Positions 1 to 11,649 of a DNA stretch of 64,000 nt are shown here, in pieces. The notes under the pieces were generated by a model, which saw only the letters and a list, made by a program, of their open reading frames with translations, was not told the origin of the DNA and searched no databases. A program made the translations under genes and the position numbers. Origin of the DNA: Hymenolepis diminuta (lineage: Eukaryota > Platyhelminthes > Cestoda > Cyclophyllidea > Hymenolepididae); assembly GCA_900708905.1 (NCBI GenBank), contig CAADRB010000005.1:735846-799845 (forward strand), given 5' to 3'. How positions within the stretch are numbered: position 1 is the first letter of the stretch; every line of letters starts with the position of its first letter.

Positions 1-171
1 AAACACTAAAACCGCACTTAGAAAGTTGGAAAATACTCATACCTATAATCGGTTCACTAATCTTGGACTCCAGAATCATTAACATTTCTCCAAGGTTTTC
101 CGCGTAAACACATTTCGAGAGATAAATGGGTATCGCGAGCGATAAATGCCAATTAAAGAGAGAGGACATAC

Positions 172-1457
172 CGTCGTTTAAATGCTGCTGCTGTTGAAGG
201 AGGTGAATTAGAGGAAGAGGAGAAACGTATTGGACGGCGGCGATCCTTTGCGTTTCCAAGGTTCTTTGCCGGAGATTGGTTTTGGTTAACTCCTGAATTC
301 ACTTGATCCTGCTGTAAAGTAGATGTAGATTAAATTAACAAAATGTGGTGCACAAAAAGATTTCTAATTCGGAAATAGATTGTGCAACTGAGTTTAAAAC
401 GCAAGAATGTAGTTTCGTAGAATGTATGATTATAGGGGTTCGCCATGAGCCTCACTATACTAAGCTATTTTCAATATGCTCTCTGAAGTCACATAATCAA
501 CCATCAAAATTAGTCAGTAATTCAATAAACCCTAGATATCTAGAACGTGAAGTACCTCAAAAACCCGAGGGACAAATTCTGATATTTAAAATTTTAGAGT
601 GTAAACTGCACCCATTAAGTAAAGCGTATAACTTGAAACCTAAATTAAATAATTAACACTGGTTTATTATCCTATATATTCTCAGCTTCTATTCAATCAC
701 CTCACCTTAACCCTCATTGGCCTAGTTTATCATGCTCCCTGTTCAGATGCTTACTAAATAAACAAATGAAATGTCAACTTGTATGCCGCGAGTAATAAAT
801 ACACACCTTGCTGCGTTTCGATGGTGCGGCGAGTAAAGTGCTATTCATCGAACTCAGAGGTCGCTAGTTCGATTCCCACTAGTGCACACCCAAGGAATGG
901 AATGACCAACCGCACTGATTTATAGAGGGTGGCAGAATTCGATTTTCCCTCCAAAGATGCTTCGTGAAACTACCTAAAGCGGGTGCTGGAAGATGCTACC
1001 CTGATTGGGCATAGGAGGTATTCTTTTCAGTTATCAAACAAAAAGATAGCTTATTTTGATAATTTGGTATCGATTTCTTAAGTAATAACCATGCCATAGG
1101 CCCAAAATTTGCCAAACATTGTCACTCCGAACAGCGACAAGATGCAGACATGCTGATTAGGAATTGGTAATTGTTTGCGGCAAATATATCTCAGTAGAAC
1201 TTACTATCTTCAGTTTCGGGTTCTGTTTGTCTCCCTGTGCTCTGACAGCTGGACCAATCTCCTGTACAAAAGAATCAAAGTAAAGTCGATAACTAGACGG
1301 AACCTACCTGATGACTGAAAGTAACTATAGGGGGAAGCACACTAAAATATTGACTAGTTGCTTGTAGACCCATCCTTGAGATGGTTGAATGTCGACTGTC
1401 ATGGTCATTAGGGGTCGGTTGAGAAGGATCATCGACCCCCGATCCGATTGAGAGGTC
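172..1457 (-). CDS. Unrecognised protein, three minus-strand exons, gene runs off the left edge
   Basis: Three exons read leftwards at 1457-1308 (150 nt), 1261-1205 (57 nt) and 311-172 (140 nt). The first follows a strong pyrimidine-rich acceptor ending in TTAG and closes with CAG|GTAGGT. The second lies between TTTGTACAG and GTAAGT. The third lies between TTTACAG and GTATGT. All three start in phase 0 and stay open when joined. The first in-frame ATG is at 1373, giving a start MGLQATSQYFSVLPP; a stop codon sits just before the first exon. The middle exon reads EIGPAVRAQGDKQNPKLKI, and the last is rich in Ser, Pro and basic residues with KDRRRPIRF. No domain is recognised. Another frame of the first exon opens at an earlier ATG, and exons could be missing between 311 and 1205, where a SINE lies. 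The splice sites, not homology, support this model. Confidence 0.38.
819..1020 (+). mobile_element. tRNA-derived SINE copy 1
   Basis: The head carries a tRNA-like A-box region (GATGGTGCGGCGAGTAAAGTG) and a B box (AGTTCGATTCC). The body repeats family words seen elsewhere in the window: GACCAACCGCACTG, then GGTGGCAGAATTCGA, then CCAAAGATGCTTCG. It lies between two exons of the leftmost gene model, antisense to it. Confidence 0.6.
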
Positions 1458-1545
1458 CTAATAATCAGAGGAAGGGAAGACAATAAACAAACATTAACGT
1501 CCTGAAGTAAAAAATCAAGACAGTTTTAGGTGTATGCACAGAGGC

Positions 1546-1551
1546 TTTATT
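1546..1551 (-). terminator. Poly(A) signal of the neugrin-like gene
   Basis: AATAAA on the minus strand starts 15 nt after the TAA stop at 1569-1567. It implies a very short 3' untranslated region and an end to this transcript before the splice acceptor of the next exon at 1457. Confidence 0.5.
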
Positions 1552-1566
1552 ATTTACAAAAATCAA

Positions 1567-2650
1567 TTAAGGAACAACCCTTTTGAATCGGAAAAGTTCG
1601 CTAAAATTACAGTCGACTTTGTGATTAATTTTCGGCAATTTGGGGCTCTCTAACAGGGATGCATTGGGATCAACAGTCAACCAATCACGACAAAGGGTTT
1701 TGAAGGTCAGGGAACTATCTTCGGTTAGAGGTTTTGTAAATACAGAAAAGTCCATACATTTGAAGAGGGAAACTAATTTGTTTATTACTTGTTCTTGTTG
1801 TCTACGAATACTGAGCGATTTTTCGTCCGTATCAGTTGGCTTGTAGTAGGTTTCAGCAATCTGTTGAAAATATCCAGGTTTATGGATAGATTTAGCGAAA
1901 TTATAAGCATCTAATGAAGTTTGAGGCGGAAACGGTAGATTTGGGTTCCCATCTACAAATGGAAGTCTGGGCAGAATATTTTCTATTCCGGTCCATTGAA
2001 GTTCTTTTGGCAACTGGGTGCTCAAGACTTGCCGTACTTGAGATTCCTCAGGTTTGACTAATTCTATAACTTGTGCCATACAGATAGTTTCGATTATAAG
2101 GAGCCAACGTTTTATTGCCTCAGTGTCAAAACGTATAACTCGATCGAGTGAGCGGAAGACACGATAAGGGTTCTTGCTCTGTTTCCGTAAAAAAGCGCAA
2201 GCCCCTCGTTTTGATATCGGAAAAAATTCTGAAACTGTATCTGCAGTCCATTCAGATGGATCTGTCAATGATAAGTGAGAAATCTGTTCTCTTGCACGGT
2301 AGGAGAGGATCGAGCACTCTGGAGGACCCCTACAGATATGAGTAAAGTAAAAATAAAGGACCATACTTAAACATTTTCTTGTAAAGTATTTGTGCTTTAA
2401 CCTTCTCCCGGACGCTTTTATGATCCTTGGTAAGGGTTTCAGCCAAAGAACGTGATGTATCTGTAATAAGCGTATTAGATAAATCTTCAACAGCGTCATA
2501 GAACTCGTAATCTATATCGAGCTTATCACTCGATTTGTTTCCTGAAGTTGCATTTCTGTTAGGCTGTCTAGATCTGGCATTCAAGATAGATAAAGTTCTA
2601 AATCCACGTGAAAACCTTTGACTACGAATAACCTCTACTATTATTGTCAT
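1567..2650 (-). CDS. NGRN-like: Neugrin/Rrg9-like mitochondrial protein, two exons
   Basis: The coding sequence joins 2650-2367 and 2329-1567 across a 37-bp intron, giving about 348 residues. The start is the ATG at 2650; an open frame continues a little upstream but has no ATG. The N-terminus (MTIIVEVIRSQRFSRGFR) is basic, hydroxylated and free of acidic residues apart from one Glu, as in a mitochondrial targeting peptide. Residues about 104-175 hold AREQISHLSLTDPSEWTADT, then FFPISKRGACAFLRK, then a basic helix ending IKRW. This order, a helix, an E-W-T-x2-T/L turn and a helix-turn-helix-like segment, matches the neugrin/Rrg9 family, whose mammalian member supports mitochondrial ribosomal RNA and translation. 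The C-terminal half (175-348) is not recognised. The family call rests on pattern memory, so it is moderate; the gene structure is firmer. Confidence 0.6.
2330..2366 (-). other. 37-bp micro-intron in the neugrin-like gene
   Basis: On the minus strand the exon ends ATGTTTAA and is followed by GTATGG; the intron closes with TATCTGTAG before GGGTCC. The split codon is AA|G (Lys95). Removing these 37 bp joins two frames that otherwise each stop near the junction, so the splice is well supported. Very short introns of this size are typical of 5' introns in flatworm genes. Confidence 0.7.
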
Positions 2651-2698
2651 TCTTTCAAATAATTTTCTTATTGGCCGATCATTTATTTTCAAATTCAC

Positions 2699-5218
2699 CG
2701 CAATTATTTGGAGGACTAAATTTTACCTCTGATACTTTTTAACATTATATGTTCATTGACTCCAAACTTATGGTTTTAGTTAAATTTATAATTTCCCCTA
2801 TTTTAAATTTTGATTCAAACGGGTAGAATAGTCGTGATAGAGAAACGTTTTTGATCTCTAAGGAAATCCACTTTGCTGAAGCTATTTTTAATAAAAACTC
2901 TCAACTGGTAACTATACATCGAAATAAAAAATCGATTTTGTGCTTCAGCACAATTAGAGAAAATTTTAGAATGATTGTTAAAATTTTCCTGTAAAATGCA
3001 TTAAAATAGGAGAGAAGATAAATTTAATAAGCACAACAATTTACTGAAAAACGGTGGCCGGAAAGTCACCCAAATGTATTGATAAATGAATAAGGGTTTA
3101 TATGCAAAAGTTTATCAGTCTTGTCTGGTTATCGATGTTCCTGCGTACTGATTAGCATTTGTGTAAGTATCTATGTCCAAAGATACACACCAAGGTTGAC
3201 TATGAATGCTTCTGCGGAGATCTTGCCGTTTCCAATCTCCAGATGTTGATTGAAATCTGCTTTCTACAGCATTCACATATGTGTATACCCAAAATTTAGC
3301 TTAATTTCCATTTCTGTCTGTAGTATGACAGATGGGCAATTTCATCAGTCAAAAATTTTAATACTTCTCTTTTCTTGATCTGAAAACTAGTAATCTTATT
3401 CGTTTGCTGCCTATCTTCCACATGGTTCAGATAGCTTGGCAAAAATTTACTGGGCATCGATCTGTTAGTAAAAACTAGACGATTTTTATGCTATAAGTGA
3501 TCTTAATGTTTAACCTACCAGCCTCTGATAACTTAAAATGTTTAGATATCTCATCTCTGTTATGTTAAAACTGCAAAATGTTGAATATCATGTAAGATAT
3601 TTGCTATGATTTACTCTTCTCTGTGGGATACCGTAGCCGTCTCTTAGATCCACTAAAATATTTTATTATTTATGAATAAAACCTGAGAAGCATCACAATA
3701 CAAAACGACCCAAACCATCATGTTAAAATAAGACGCACATTTTTGTATCGATCGGTCGATTTATATTATCCGCCATCCACAGCCGTAATGTGTAAATAAA
3801 TTCGTTCAAACAAAAGGGAATTAAAAGAAGCAGAAATTAAAAAGTGGAAAATATGGAACCTTACTTATAGGAATTGTTTTTGGTGGAAATATCATTTTCG
3901 CATATTTGGCAATTATTTTGCCTCCTCAACCATCAAAAGAAAAAATTTAAGCAGCAAGATCAAGGTATGATGGTAACTACAATCAAATAAAGTTAACAAA
4001 GAAACCAAAATTAAAATGATAAAACAGCCTGATTTATCAATTTGGGAGACTGAAATTTTGCTTACCCATTCGGCAGTAGGACTTCTTTAAAATTGTGATA
4101 GGATTACACTCGCAACCCGTGGAACGAGTTGTGCTGTATCAGAAAGTTTCTGTCTTATTGGTTGATGCAATGTATATCCAGTTTTAGAACTTTCAATGCT
4201 TAGATGCGCCGCTTGGGCTGCATTCATTCAGGCATGCAAGGTTCAAATGAGCTTAGTATCAAATATTGGCTATTAAGAATGCTGATTAAGTAGGTGCTCT
4301 GAGAAGTAACAATATTCAATACTAGCTTTCGGATGATAGATAATTCACATTCACCACCGATCATTCGGAAGAATCTAGAGTTTATGGGTCATTTATGGAC
4401 GTTAGATAAGTTTTGCTCTTCCGATCTCTACGATTTTCACTACGTTATGGAAGCAGGAGTGCAAGTCAAGGGATATAAGAGAGAATTCTGAGATGGAAGG
4501 CCAAAACAGCAGAATGCTTGACATCTGGGATGTATAGCTCTACGTCCCAAATATTTTGAAGTAGAGTTAGGAAGAAGAGAGGTGGTTTTCGACTATGCAG
4601 TTTGCGATTTTTCCGTTACTCAGTGCAGTATGCTAGCATTTACTGGTCATTTTGATTGTTTTTGAATGTTATCACTTCGAATCATTCAAATAGAGTTGTA
4701 TCGTTCTCAATATCAAGGTTGTAGAAGATAAATCGAACAGATGACGCGTGTTACATGAATTTGGTGTCATTATGAATCCATTGAAAATTTATTTATTAAT
4801 TACTATAAGCAGCGAAATCTTACTCTAACCTCAATTAGTAGGCCGAGAAGAGAATGATCATTTATTCAATTCAATGCAAGGTCTATTATATTTGAGCACA
4901 TATGAACACACTAACTTATTTCTTGGCTTTACGCTCGAGAAGTCTTTCCGGTTCTATGTATTTGTATTTACTCAGGATTATAATTTACACAGTTCTATTT
5001 TTACAACCACTAAGAAAATAATTAAGCAATTATTAAATTTTAGCATCATGAATTAATTATTAGTATATTTTTTACGCTTAGAACATATCTGACGAATGTA
5101 TACTTTTCCATACTTTCAGCATGAATAACAGCGTGTGATTCACTTGTAAAATTAAAACAGCAGATTCATTGCATGATTATCATGTTATTAAAATCACGAT
5201 TAATTCATAATAGAAATC
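2699..5218. other. Intergenic, no gene seen
   Basis: An AT-rich stretch upstream of the neugrin-like gene and before the first small membrane-protein gene. Frames on both strands are short and carry no recognisable domain or good paired splice sites. The neugrin-like promoter should lie just above 2700, but no TATA or CCAAT element stands out. Confidence 0.4.
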
Positions 5219-5232
5219 TATAAAAAAAAACC

Positions 5233-5646
5233 ATGAACTCAACTTTTGATGGAACCTCAAAAATGCTTCAACAAAGTGATGCAATTTTCGCCGTCGTCGG
5301 ATTCATTCTAATCTTCCTACAACCCGTTCTTATTCCAGTGATTGTCATAGTAATTGCCATGGAATTCTGGAAACGTTTCAATGCTGAGAGAGGGCAGCAT
5401 GAGGAAGCAAATCAGACGGCACCGGCCAAAGATCAGCTCACGAAACTACTGAATGGCTATGAAGTGATAACTTTCGCCGAGGAAGCAATCTTAATTGATG
5501 ATATGAAAGTGAGTGAATCCATCCCATCAATCCTCTTGAAGGTGTACATCATGAAACCCGAGGCGGAAAAAGAGTCCAAACTACAATTTAGACAGACTCC
5601 AATCTTGCGACAACACTTGGAAGGTTCCTTACATAAGTGTACATGA
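5233..5646 (+). CDS. Small single-pass membrane protein, family copy 1
   Basis: An intact frame of 137 residues from an ATG in good context (AAAACCATGA). Residues about 18-42 form one long hydrophobic helix (AVVGFILIFLQPVLIPVIVI) followed at once by the charged block EFWKRFNAERG. The tail has NGYEVITFAEEA, then more acidic and basic stretches, and no cysteine pairs. The TM-plus-EFWKR unit recurs at 8210, 10807 and, inverted, at 12792, so this is a local multicopy family. A strong donor-like GTGAGT lies inside the frame after DDMK, so the true C-terminus may come from another exon. No known family is recognised. Function is unknown; a surface or endomembrane location is inferred from the helix alone. 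Confidence 0.5.
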   Translation: MNSTFDGTSKMLQQSDAIFAVVGFILIFLQPVLIPVIVIVIAMEFWKRFNAERGQHEEANQTAPAKDQLTKLLNGYEVITFAEEAILIDDMKVSESIPSILLKVYIMKPEAEKESKLQFRQTPILRQHLEGSLHKCT

Positions 5647-5989
5647 GTTTATTTCAAACCAAGTAATCAAGATTTACCAGGTTTGCACCCGGACACTTAA
5701 CTATTTATACCAACTAGATTTGTGTAAATCTGAGAAAAAAATATTTTCACAGAAATAACAGATTTAATGCGTCGAAAGTTATGCTTAATGATTTTCATTT
5801 TATTGAAAGCTGTGAGTAAAGCAGATATACATGCACAAGTTTTATTGTTAATAAATGGTTTTAATGCTCTTAGAATTGTTCTCATTAAAAGTGAAAACAG
5901 AAATATGAAATTTAGATATTCTATAAACTTATTTCAAATACTGAGCTCCGTTAAGTATTGTGAAAATACAAACAGTTAATAAAACGTAC

Positions 5990-6150
5990 GCCGATGGCGT
6001 AGTGTTCAACTCATACGTCTTCGATGCTCATCTAGTTTTGATGACCAACTGCACTGGTTAATTCTGATTAAAAAGGGGGTTGGCGGAATGCCTGTTTCCC
6101 AGGGTACCTGCCTTCTGCCGGAACGCTTTCTTTGAAGGACTAGGGATATT
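5990..6150 (+). mobile_element. tRNA-derived SINE copy 2
   Basis: It begins CGCCGATGGCGTAG, then has the body words GACCAACTGCACTGGTTAA and TTGGCGGAATGCC, and later ACGCTTTCTTTGAAGG. The B-box half of the head is shortened compared with the copy at 40921. Confidence 0.65.
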
Positions 6151-6394
6151 TGTTAAAGATGGAGCATTCATATTATTATTACTCACAGTAATGTAATGAA
6201 GGATAGCGTATTACGCATTATTCAGATTAAATATGAAAACCTCTTATTAAATTATGTTTTTCGCTAATTTGCTCAGCAATTTTAGAGTGAAGTAAATGTA
6301 TTTTTTGTTTTGTACTGTTGTAATGCAAAGACGTCTAGTTTCTACCGCTATGCTCTCTGTGCTCAATAGATACCGTTAAACCACAACAGGCTCG

Positions 6395-6411
6395 AAGAGA
6401 GAGAGAGAGAA
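6395..6411 (+). repeat. GA microsatellite
   Basis: A run of AG/GA dinucleotides, about eight units, followed by a short A run. Confidence 0.8.
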
Positions 6412-8209
6412 AAACAGAAGTGCAGTTACTTCAAGACACTTTATTGACTCAGTAAAGACTATATATGAATACAAGAGTAGGTCGGTCACGCTCTTCTGAC
6501 TCACTAGGCAAATTGAAGCGTGTGAATATCTAGATCTTCCATTAGTCTATTCTGCATGCTGACGTATGTCCTTCCAGCAGGCAAAGTTACAAGCAGTATG
6601 GTTGTGGCTTACAACACAAGTCGTCTTCATATTATTAATGTTAAATGTCAAGACACCGCCAGACTGATAACAGTTTATGTCCCAAATAACTGCCACACAT
6701 CAATAAAGATGATGGGTGATTTAGAAACAACATGCTCATCTCGAGACAATGCAACAACTTTGTGGCTTTTTTCGTTACCCTCCTCTCGGCTTGATCACAT
6801 AATTAAAGGCAGTTCTGAAAATTTGTTAGCTCAAAAGACATCCAAAATGGGTTTAAATTCTGCATTTTAACTAACTGTTCTTGCAGTCGGTATAACTAAA
6901 ATCCGATTGGATGGCGAAAGAGACAACATATTTTGATGTGTGGCCTTAAAGTCAGATATATTAAAGTAATAAACAAGTTAAATATAAGGTAACGTGTCTA
7001 AAAATCCAATTTTCAAGTAGGTGATAATCAAGACAGTACCCCATTTCATGCTTAAAAAAGGTTTTCAAGTTAGCTCCAATGGAAGTCAGTCAGACTTTGA
7101 AGCGATGGAGGAAGGCATAATTGATAGATGCTACACGAAGCTCAGATCTGTCATCTAGAAATTCAGTAGACCAGATGATTTAGGAAAGCGAGTCTAAAAG
7201 TGTTGTATTTTTCGGTTTATTTTTATTAAATAATAAAAAAACTGAAACGCGAAGGAAAATGCTTATCAATTATCCCAGATGTCCTAACGAGAGATATCGA
7301 ATCCCTAAATGAGTAAAGTAAGCATAACTAGTGTTTTCGGTTATTTCTAATCATTATTTAATGCATCTCTAGTTGATAATTAATTTCCACAGCAATACAG
7401 AAATTTACACTTTTTAAGTGTGGAAGGCAACTGACATCGAATAGCAGTACGGGCAACAAATGATAAGGGGGAGGACATCATAAAGGTACAGAGAGCAAAC
7501 ATTAAGGCATCATGAGTCTTATTTCAAATGATTTTTTGACTTGGGTTGTACAATATTTTTACATATCAAAATACAAATTTCTCAATTCGTCCCTTGGATT
7601 GCAGCAAACTCTTATCTACAATGTTCAGCATTTATTGACCGGTATTATTTAATCAGGAAGGGTTGGTACTATTACTTAATTTAATTTTACCTATCTATTG
7701 AAGAGGCATACTATTTTATGAGATACCCCATAACTTACATGGTCTTAACGCAACAGAGATGAAATGAAATTGTTAAGTTTACAGAGCTCCTTAAGCTGTG
7801 TTCACTCAATATTATATATGGATTTTTACGAATAAAATGACAATTGCAGTATTCTTTAACTTCAGATAAAGATAAAAATTTAACCTATTTTGTCATTACC
7901 TACAACTTAGCAGACAAAAATCCATTGTCATTTTAATAAGGAGTGTCTAATTATGCGACATAAAAGGGTAAAAACTAGTGTAAGTGACTGAAGTAAACTA
8001 CATTCAATTACACTTACGAGAAGGGAATGTATAAAAAAACTTGAAGTGAACGGGAAAAGGAAAATGATTCACGCATATTTCATGAGGGTATTCAATCCGA
8101 ACGTGACTCAAACAATATCAAATTCTCGTGATTAATCCGATGTTAAGAAAGTGCATCTTTCACCAGATAAATAGGCGAAAAGGACATATAAAAGAATTAG
8201 AAGCCTGTA

Positions 8210-8593
8210 ATGATTATCCGTGTGAATATTCTCTTTATAGCTTTTGGATGGCTTCTTATCTTTAAATACCCTTGGGTTTCCCTCCTCTTTTGCCTCACTT
8301 TCATGATGGAATTCTTAAAACGTGTAGCAACCGAACAGGCAAGTCTCGAAAATCCCAACATTAATTTGCATATTGAGGAAGTGAAAAAAGGATCGCGGAG
8401 ATATACGCTTCCTGACCTCATTGGACATCCTAGAGAGATCCAGGAAAATGGAGAGACAGTAACAGCAGCAGTAACCGATAATGACAGAAGTGGAAGTCAG
8501 CACACCGCTGATGATGAGAATAAACCTAACTCTGGGGAGAGTGTCCCAGAAGTCATTGAGAGTAATATCGTCAATCCTATTGCTGTGAAGTAA
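8210..8593 (+). CDS. Small single-pass membrane protein, family copy 2
   Basis: An intact frame of 127 residues from ATG at 8210. Residues about 6-30 are hydrophobic (ILFIAFGWLLIFKYPWVSLL), then CLTFMMEFLKRVATEQ gives the family junction of helix end and basic block. A basic patch (KKGSRRYTLPDL) is followed by a long hydrophilic, acidic, Ser/Asn-rich tail that looks disordered. With copy 1 it shares the G-x-x-L/I-L-I-F and M-E-F-W/L-K-R positions and the spacing between them. A TATAAAAG sequence lies only 23 nt upstream of the ATG, too close for a standard TATA box unless the leader is near zero. No family is recognised. Confidence 0.5.
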   Translation: MIIRVNILFIAFGWLLIFKYPWVSLLFCLTFMMEFLKRVATEQASLENPNINLHIEEVKKGSRRYTLPDLIGHPREIQENGETVTAAVTDNDRSGSQHTADDENKPNSGESVPEVIESNIVNPIAVK

Positions 8594-10806
8594 ATTATTT
8601 CGAATATACTTCTCAGAATTCTTTTTTAGACTAGAAAAATCACATTTTTAACATTATATTTGATAATATAATCCATAATCTAATTCTAATTTAATTAATA
8701 AATTAGCCATGTTTATGGGGACCTACCCAATTTTGAAGAAACAATTCCAGTAATCAATTAGCGTAAAGTCGTTCAGCCCTTCAGGAGGGAATTAAAATCG
8801 TTTCAAAAATATCTTAGAGAATTCTTTTTAACATGCACCACTGATGACTTTAAATGTAGTTGGCAACAGATTTCATTATATTAATTGCAATCTCGATAAT
8901 AAGTAAGGATTGGGTTATTAAAATGCTACATGATACAAATGACAAATTTGACAAAATGACTTAAGCATCTTTAGTTTGTAGTCTTAATTTATACCAGGCG
9001 TTCGAAAGACATGAAGAGATCATACAGAAGTAGATTCTAATGACAACAAAACATCAGTTAAGATAGTAAGGGAATATCAGGGACTTAATTCCATTGGTTT
9101 ATAGAAGAAATAAGTAATATAGAGATCTAGGCTTGGACGGTTTGGAAAAGTTATTACTCAACTAACTGTAATATTTAGAGTTGTACATCTTTATGTCTAC
9201 TTCGAATTTGATCATTGTGAAATAACTTATATGATCTTTACTACACAACAAAATAGCAAGAAACAGACCTACAAAAAGGTAGATCTTTTGAGAAAACTAG
9301 AAATCACGTGAAGGAATGTTGTGGTAGTATAGTATTTTGAAGAATAGGGCTAATGCTAATTGCACCTTTTAGAATTATGCTCGATAAAAACCTTACTAAT
9401 AGTAATAAATGAATTATGGACGGAAGTGCATTAGTGGTACTGTCTGAATGTATGATTTAGGCTGGGTAGCAACACGCCACGATTGTCAAGAGATGTGAGT
9501 TCTCCATATAATGAATGGAATGCGAATTAACCGCAGGGGAATGGGACTTGCTGAATAGAGACAATCAAGTGACGGAAGATGCATAACCGAATATAATGAT
9601 AAAGTCAGAAAATAAAAAGTCATATAGCTGATAAAATCTGCTTAGGTGAGAATTGAAATCACAACAGGTAGGTAGTGGTTAGACAGGAAGTCTCCCTAAA
9701 CGTAGGATGGAAATATGTAGCAGCGGGAAAGCATAAACACTCAGGTAGATGAATGGTCAGAGAGAATGTAGGGCGATAGACCAGTGATTTAAAGCTTGCA
9801 GATGGTGGAATTTCAGATGGTTTAATATTTTTTCAGCGCAAGGAATCGACTGAGGGGTTCTAAGATCTTAAGATTTGCAATGTCTCATATCATTGAAGAA
9901 GTTTGCTGGAAGTTATTACAGCGATTAATCAAGCCATTCAGAGCTAGAACACTTTAAATCATGCCTGCACTTTAATTTATGTCAATAGTACACTATATGA
10001 TCAATTTCACAAGCTGTATATATAAAAGGTTAATATGGAAGATCGGCAGTATATAAGTAGTACAAATGTAGCCCATTATTTCATTACTAAATAACCCTTA
10101 CTTTTATATTTTTCCCTATATTTTTAATGAGGGGCAAAAATATAAATAGTAAAGACGTTTTTATAATCAAACTAAGTTAGGCTAAGAGGTTAACAAGATG
10201 CAACACCCTTACCCATAAGAACGAGAGTTGAGATGAACTAATGATGTTTTTGACGATCTCAGAGGAAGGAGAGAGGAAAAAGATGGAGAGATTTATTAGT
10301 AAGGGGAACTGGGATACACATCTAAACCGCGTATGTGACAGTGGAATTGTGTCTGAAAGTTAAATTAAGTGCGCTTGGAGAAGCTGTCTGTTTTGTTTCC
10401 TTCGTGAGCCACTCCGTTGATGTTTAGGGTCATCAGGTGGCGGCAACAGAACGCGCTGAATCTGAAATATTTAAATCACTAACCTTTCTTGTTAACGAGG
10501 CTTTCATTTGCACTGTCCTGTTCTCAATATGTATATAACGTATGTAACTTATTCCCAGAACATAAATTAAGAAAACAAATGTTTTCTGATTTCAAAACGG
10601 TAGTCTTGTTGAGAAGATTAAAATTTCTTATTAATGCCGGCGTCTGAGAAAACAGTTGGCTAGGAAGTTGCCAAAAGTGACAAAAATATTATTTATTCCA
10701 TTGAGACCCCATTCTACATTCTAATGGCAAACGTGACGGTGTAGAATTACATTCTTTTTAAGGTAGATACACAATAATTCAGATACGGCATAGGAAGCCA
10801 CTATTA
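8594..10806. other. Spacer between family copies 2 and 3
   Basis: AT-rich, with stops in all frames. A G+A-skewed patch at about 9420-9800 has no reading frame. No repeat family is recognised. Confidence 0.35.
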
Positions 10807-11017
10807 ATGTTATGTAATATCTACAATTCCATTATAGCTTTTGGATGGGTTCTTATTTACCCGACATCTTTCTGAAGCCCTACTCTTCAGCCTCGCCTTC
10901 ATTCTCGAGTTCTGTAAACACAAGGAAGCAACAGATAGAAGTTGTCTACAGAAGCAATCTCAAAAGGAAGAAATTGCAACTGATAACAAGGCACAGAATC
11001 ACAGATATTTGATGTGA
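10807..11017 (+). pseudogene. Small membrane-protein family copy 3, frameshifted
   Basis: From ATG at 10807 the frame reads to IIAFGWVLIYPTSF and then stops (TGA). The next frame resumes the family pattern without a gap: EALLFSLAFILEFCKHKEAT, then KEEIATDNKAQNHRYLM and a TGA ending at 11017. IAFGW and FILEF line up with IAFGW and FMMEF of copy 2. The helix is therefore interrupted by a small insertion or deletion near 10865-10880. It is either a pseudogene or carries an assembly error. The tail is also shorter than in copies 1 and 2. Confidence 0.55.
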
Positions 11018-11649
11018 ACAAAGTGTCATTGCAACAGTTACAGTGAATCCAAATGTCCCCAAAATATCTACTAAGATCATTTTAAAATATTATTTTTTTT
11101 TCTGTGTTTGTAATATTTTGCTCAATGGGTATTTCAAATATATATTCAAATTTTTTCGTAATTCCTGTTAGAATCAATTTGAAATTTTTCACAAACTGGG
11201 GGAAAAGCAATCAAACTATACGATAATTATTTTGAAGAAACAATAAATTTCCTCCTTTAAATATATGTACTTTCCTTAATTTCTGCCCTTAAAAGGCATT
11301 TTTAAGTTTGTTAAGTTTGCTTAAACTTATTCCAATTCGATTTCTGTCCAGTTGAATGCTCGCTTGTGCTTACTTGCGGTTATTTCTGTCTAATCTCAAA
11401 ACTGTTACCTAAGATAAGCTAAGTCTTTCGATGTATCTACTGGATTTTTGGGGATTTTGTGTTGATATCACAAGAACTATATTAACTAAATTATATTTAG
11501 TTATTATAAGCATAATCATAAAGTGAAATTGAATTCTCAACAGAAATAGGAGGATCGACTTATTAAAATCGATCTATTCTTTATATATCCAATAAATTTT
11601 GAAATCAATTTTATGCAATGCAAATATATATATATACGTGCATTACACG
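11018..11649. other. Spacer before the LTR-like block
   Basis: Very AT-rich, with homopolymer T runs and a TA microsatellite at 11623-11636. No gene is seen. Confidence 0.4.

Larger units (their letters stand above)
5647..8209. other. Spacer between family copies 1 and 2
   Basis: It holds one SINE (5990-6150), a GA tract (6395-6411) and short frames only. The longest plus-strand frame (about 6556-6870) has an unremarkable composition, no domain and no splice support, so I do not call it a gene. Confidence 0.35.

Noticed and set aside
345..656. 103-codon plus-strand frame
   Set aside because: It lies between confident minus-strand exons and the SINE, has no domain, and its start is not an ATG in good context.
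4195..4260. tRNA-like words GCGCCGCTTGGGCTGC and GGTTCAAATG
   Set aside because: They do not fold as a tRNA and the SINE body does not follow.
5767..5979. 70-codon frame with a signal-like hydrophobic start just after family copy 1
   Set aside because: No match to the family pattern and rich in residues coded by AT-rich codons; no other support.
6556..6870. 104-codon plus-strand frame between small membrane-protein copies
   Set aside because: No hydrophobic helix or EFWKR-like block, no splice support; composition consistent with chance in AT-rich DNA.
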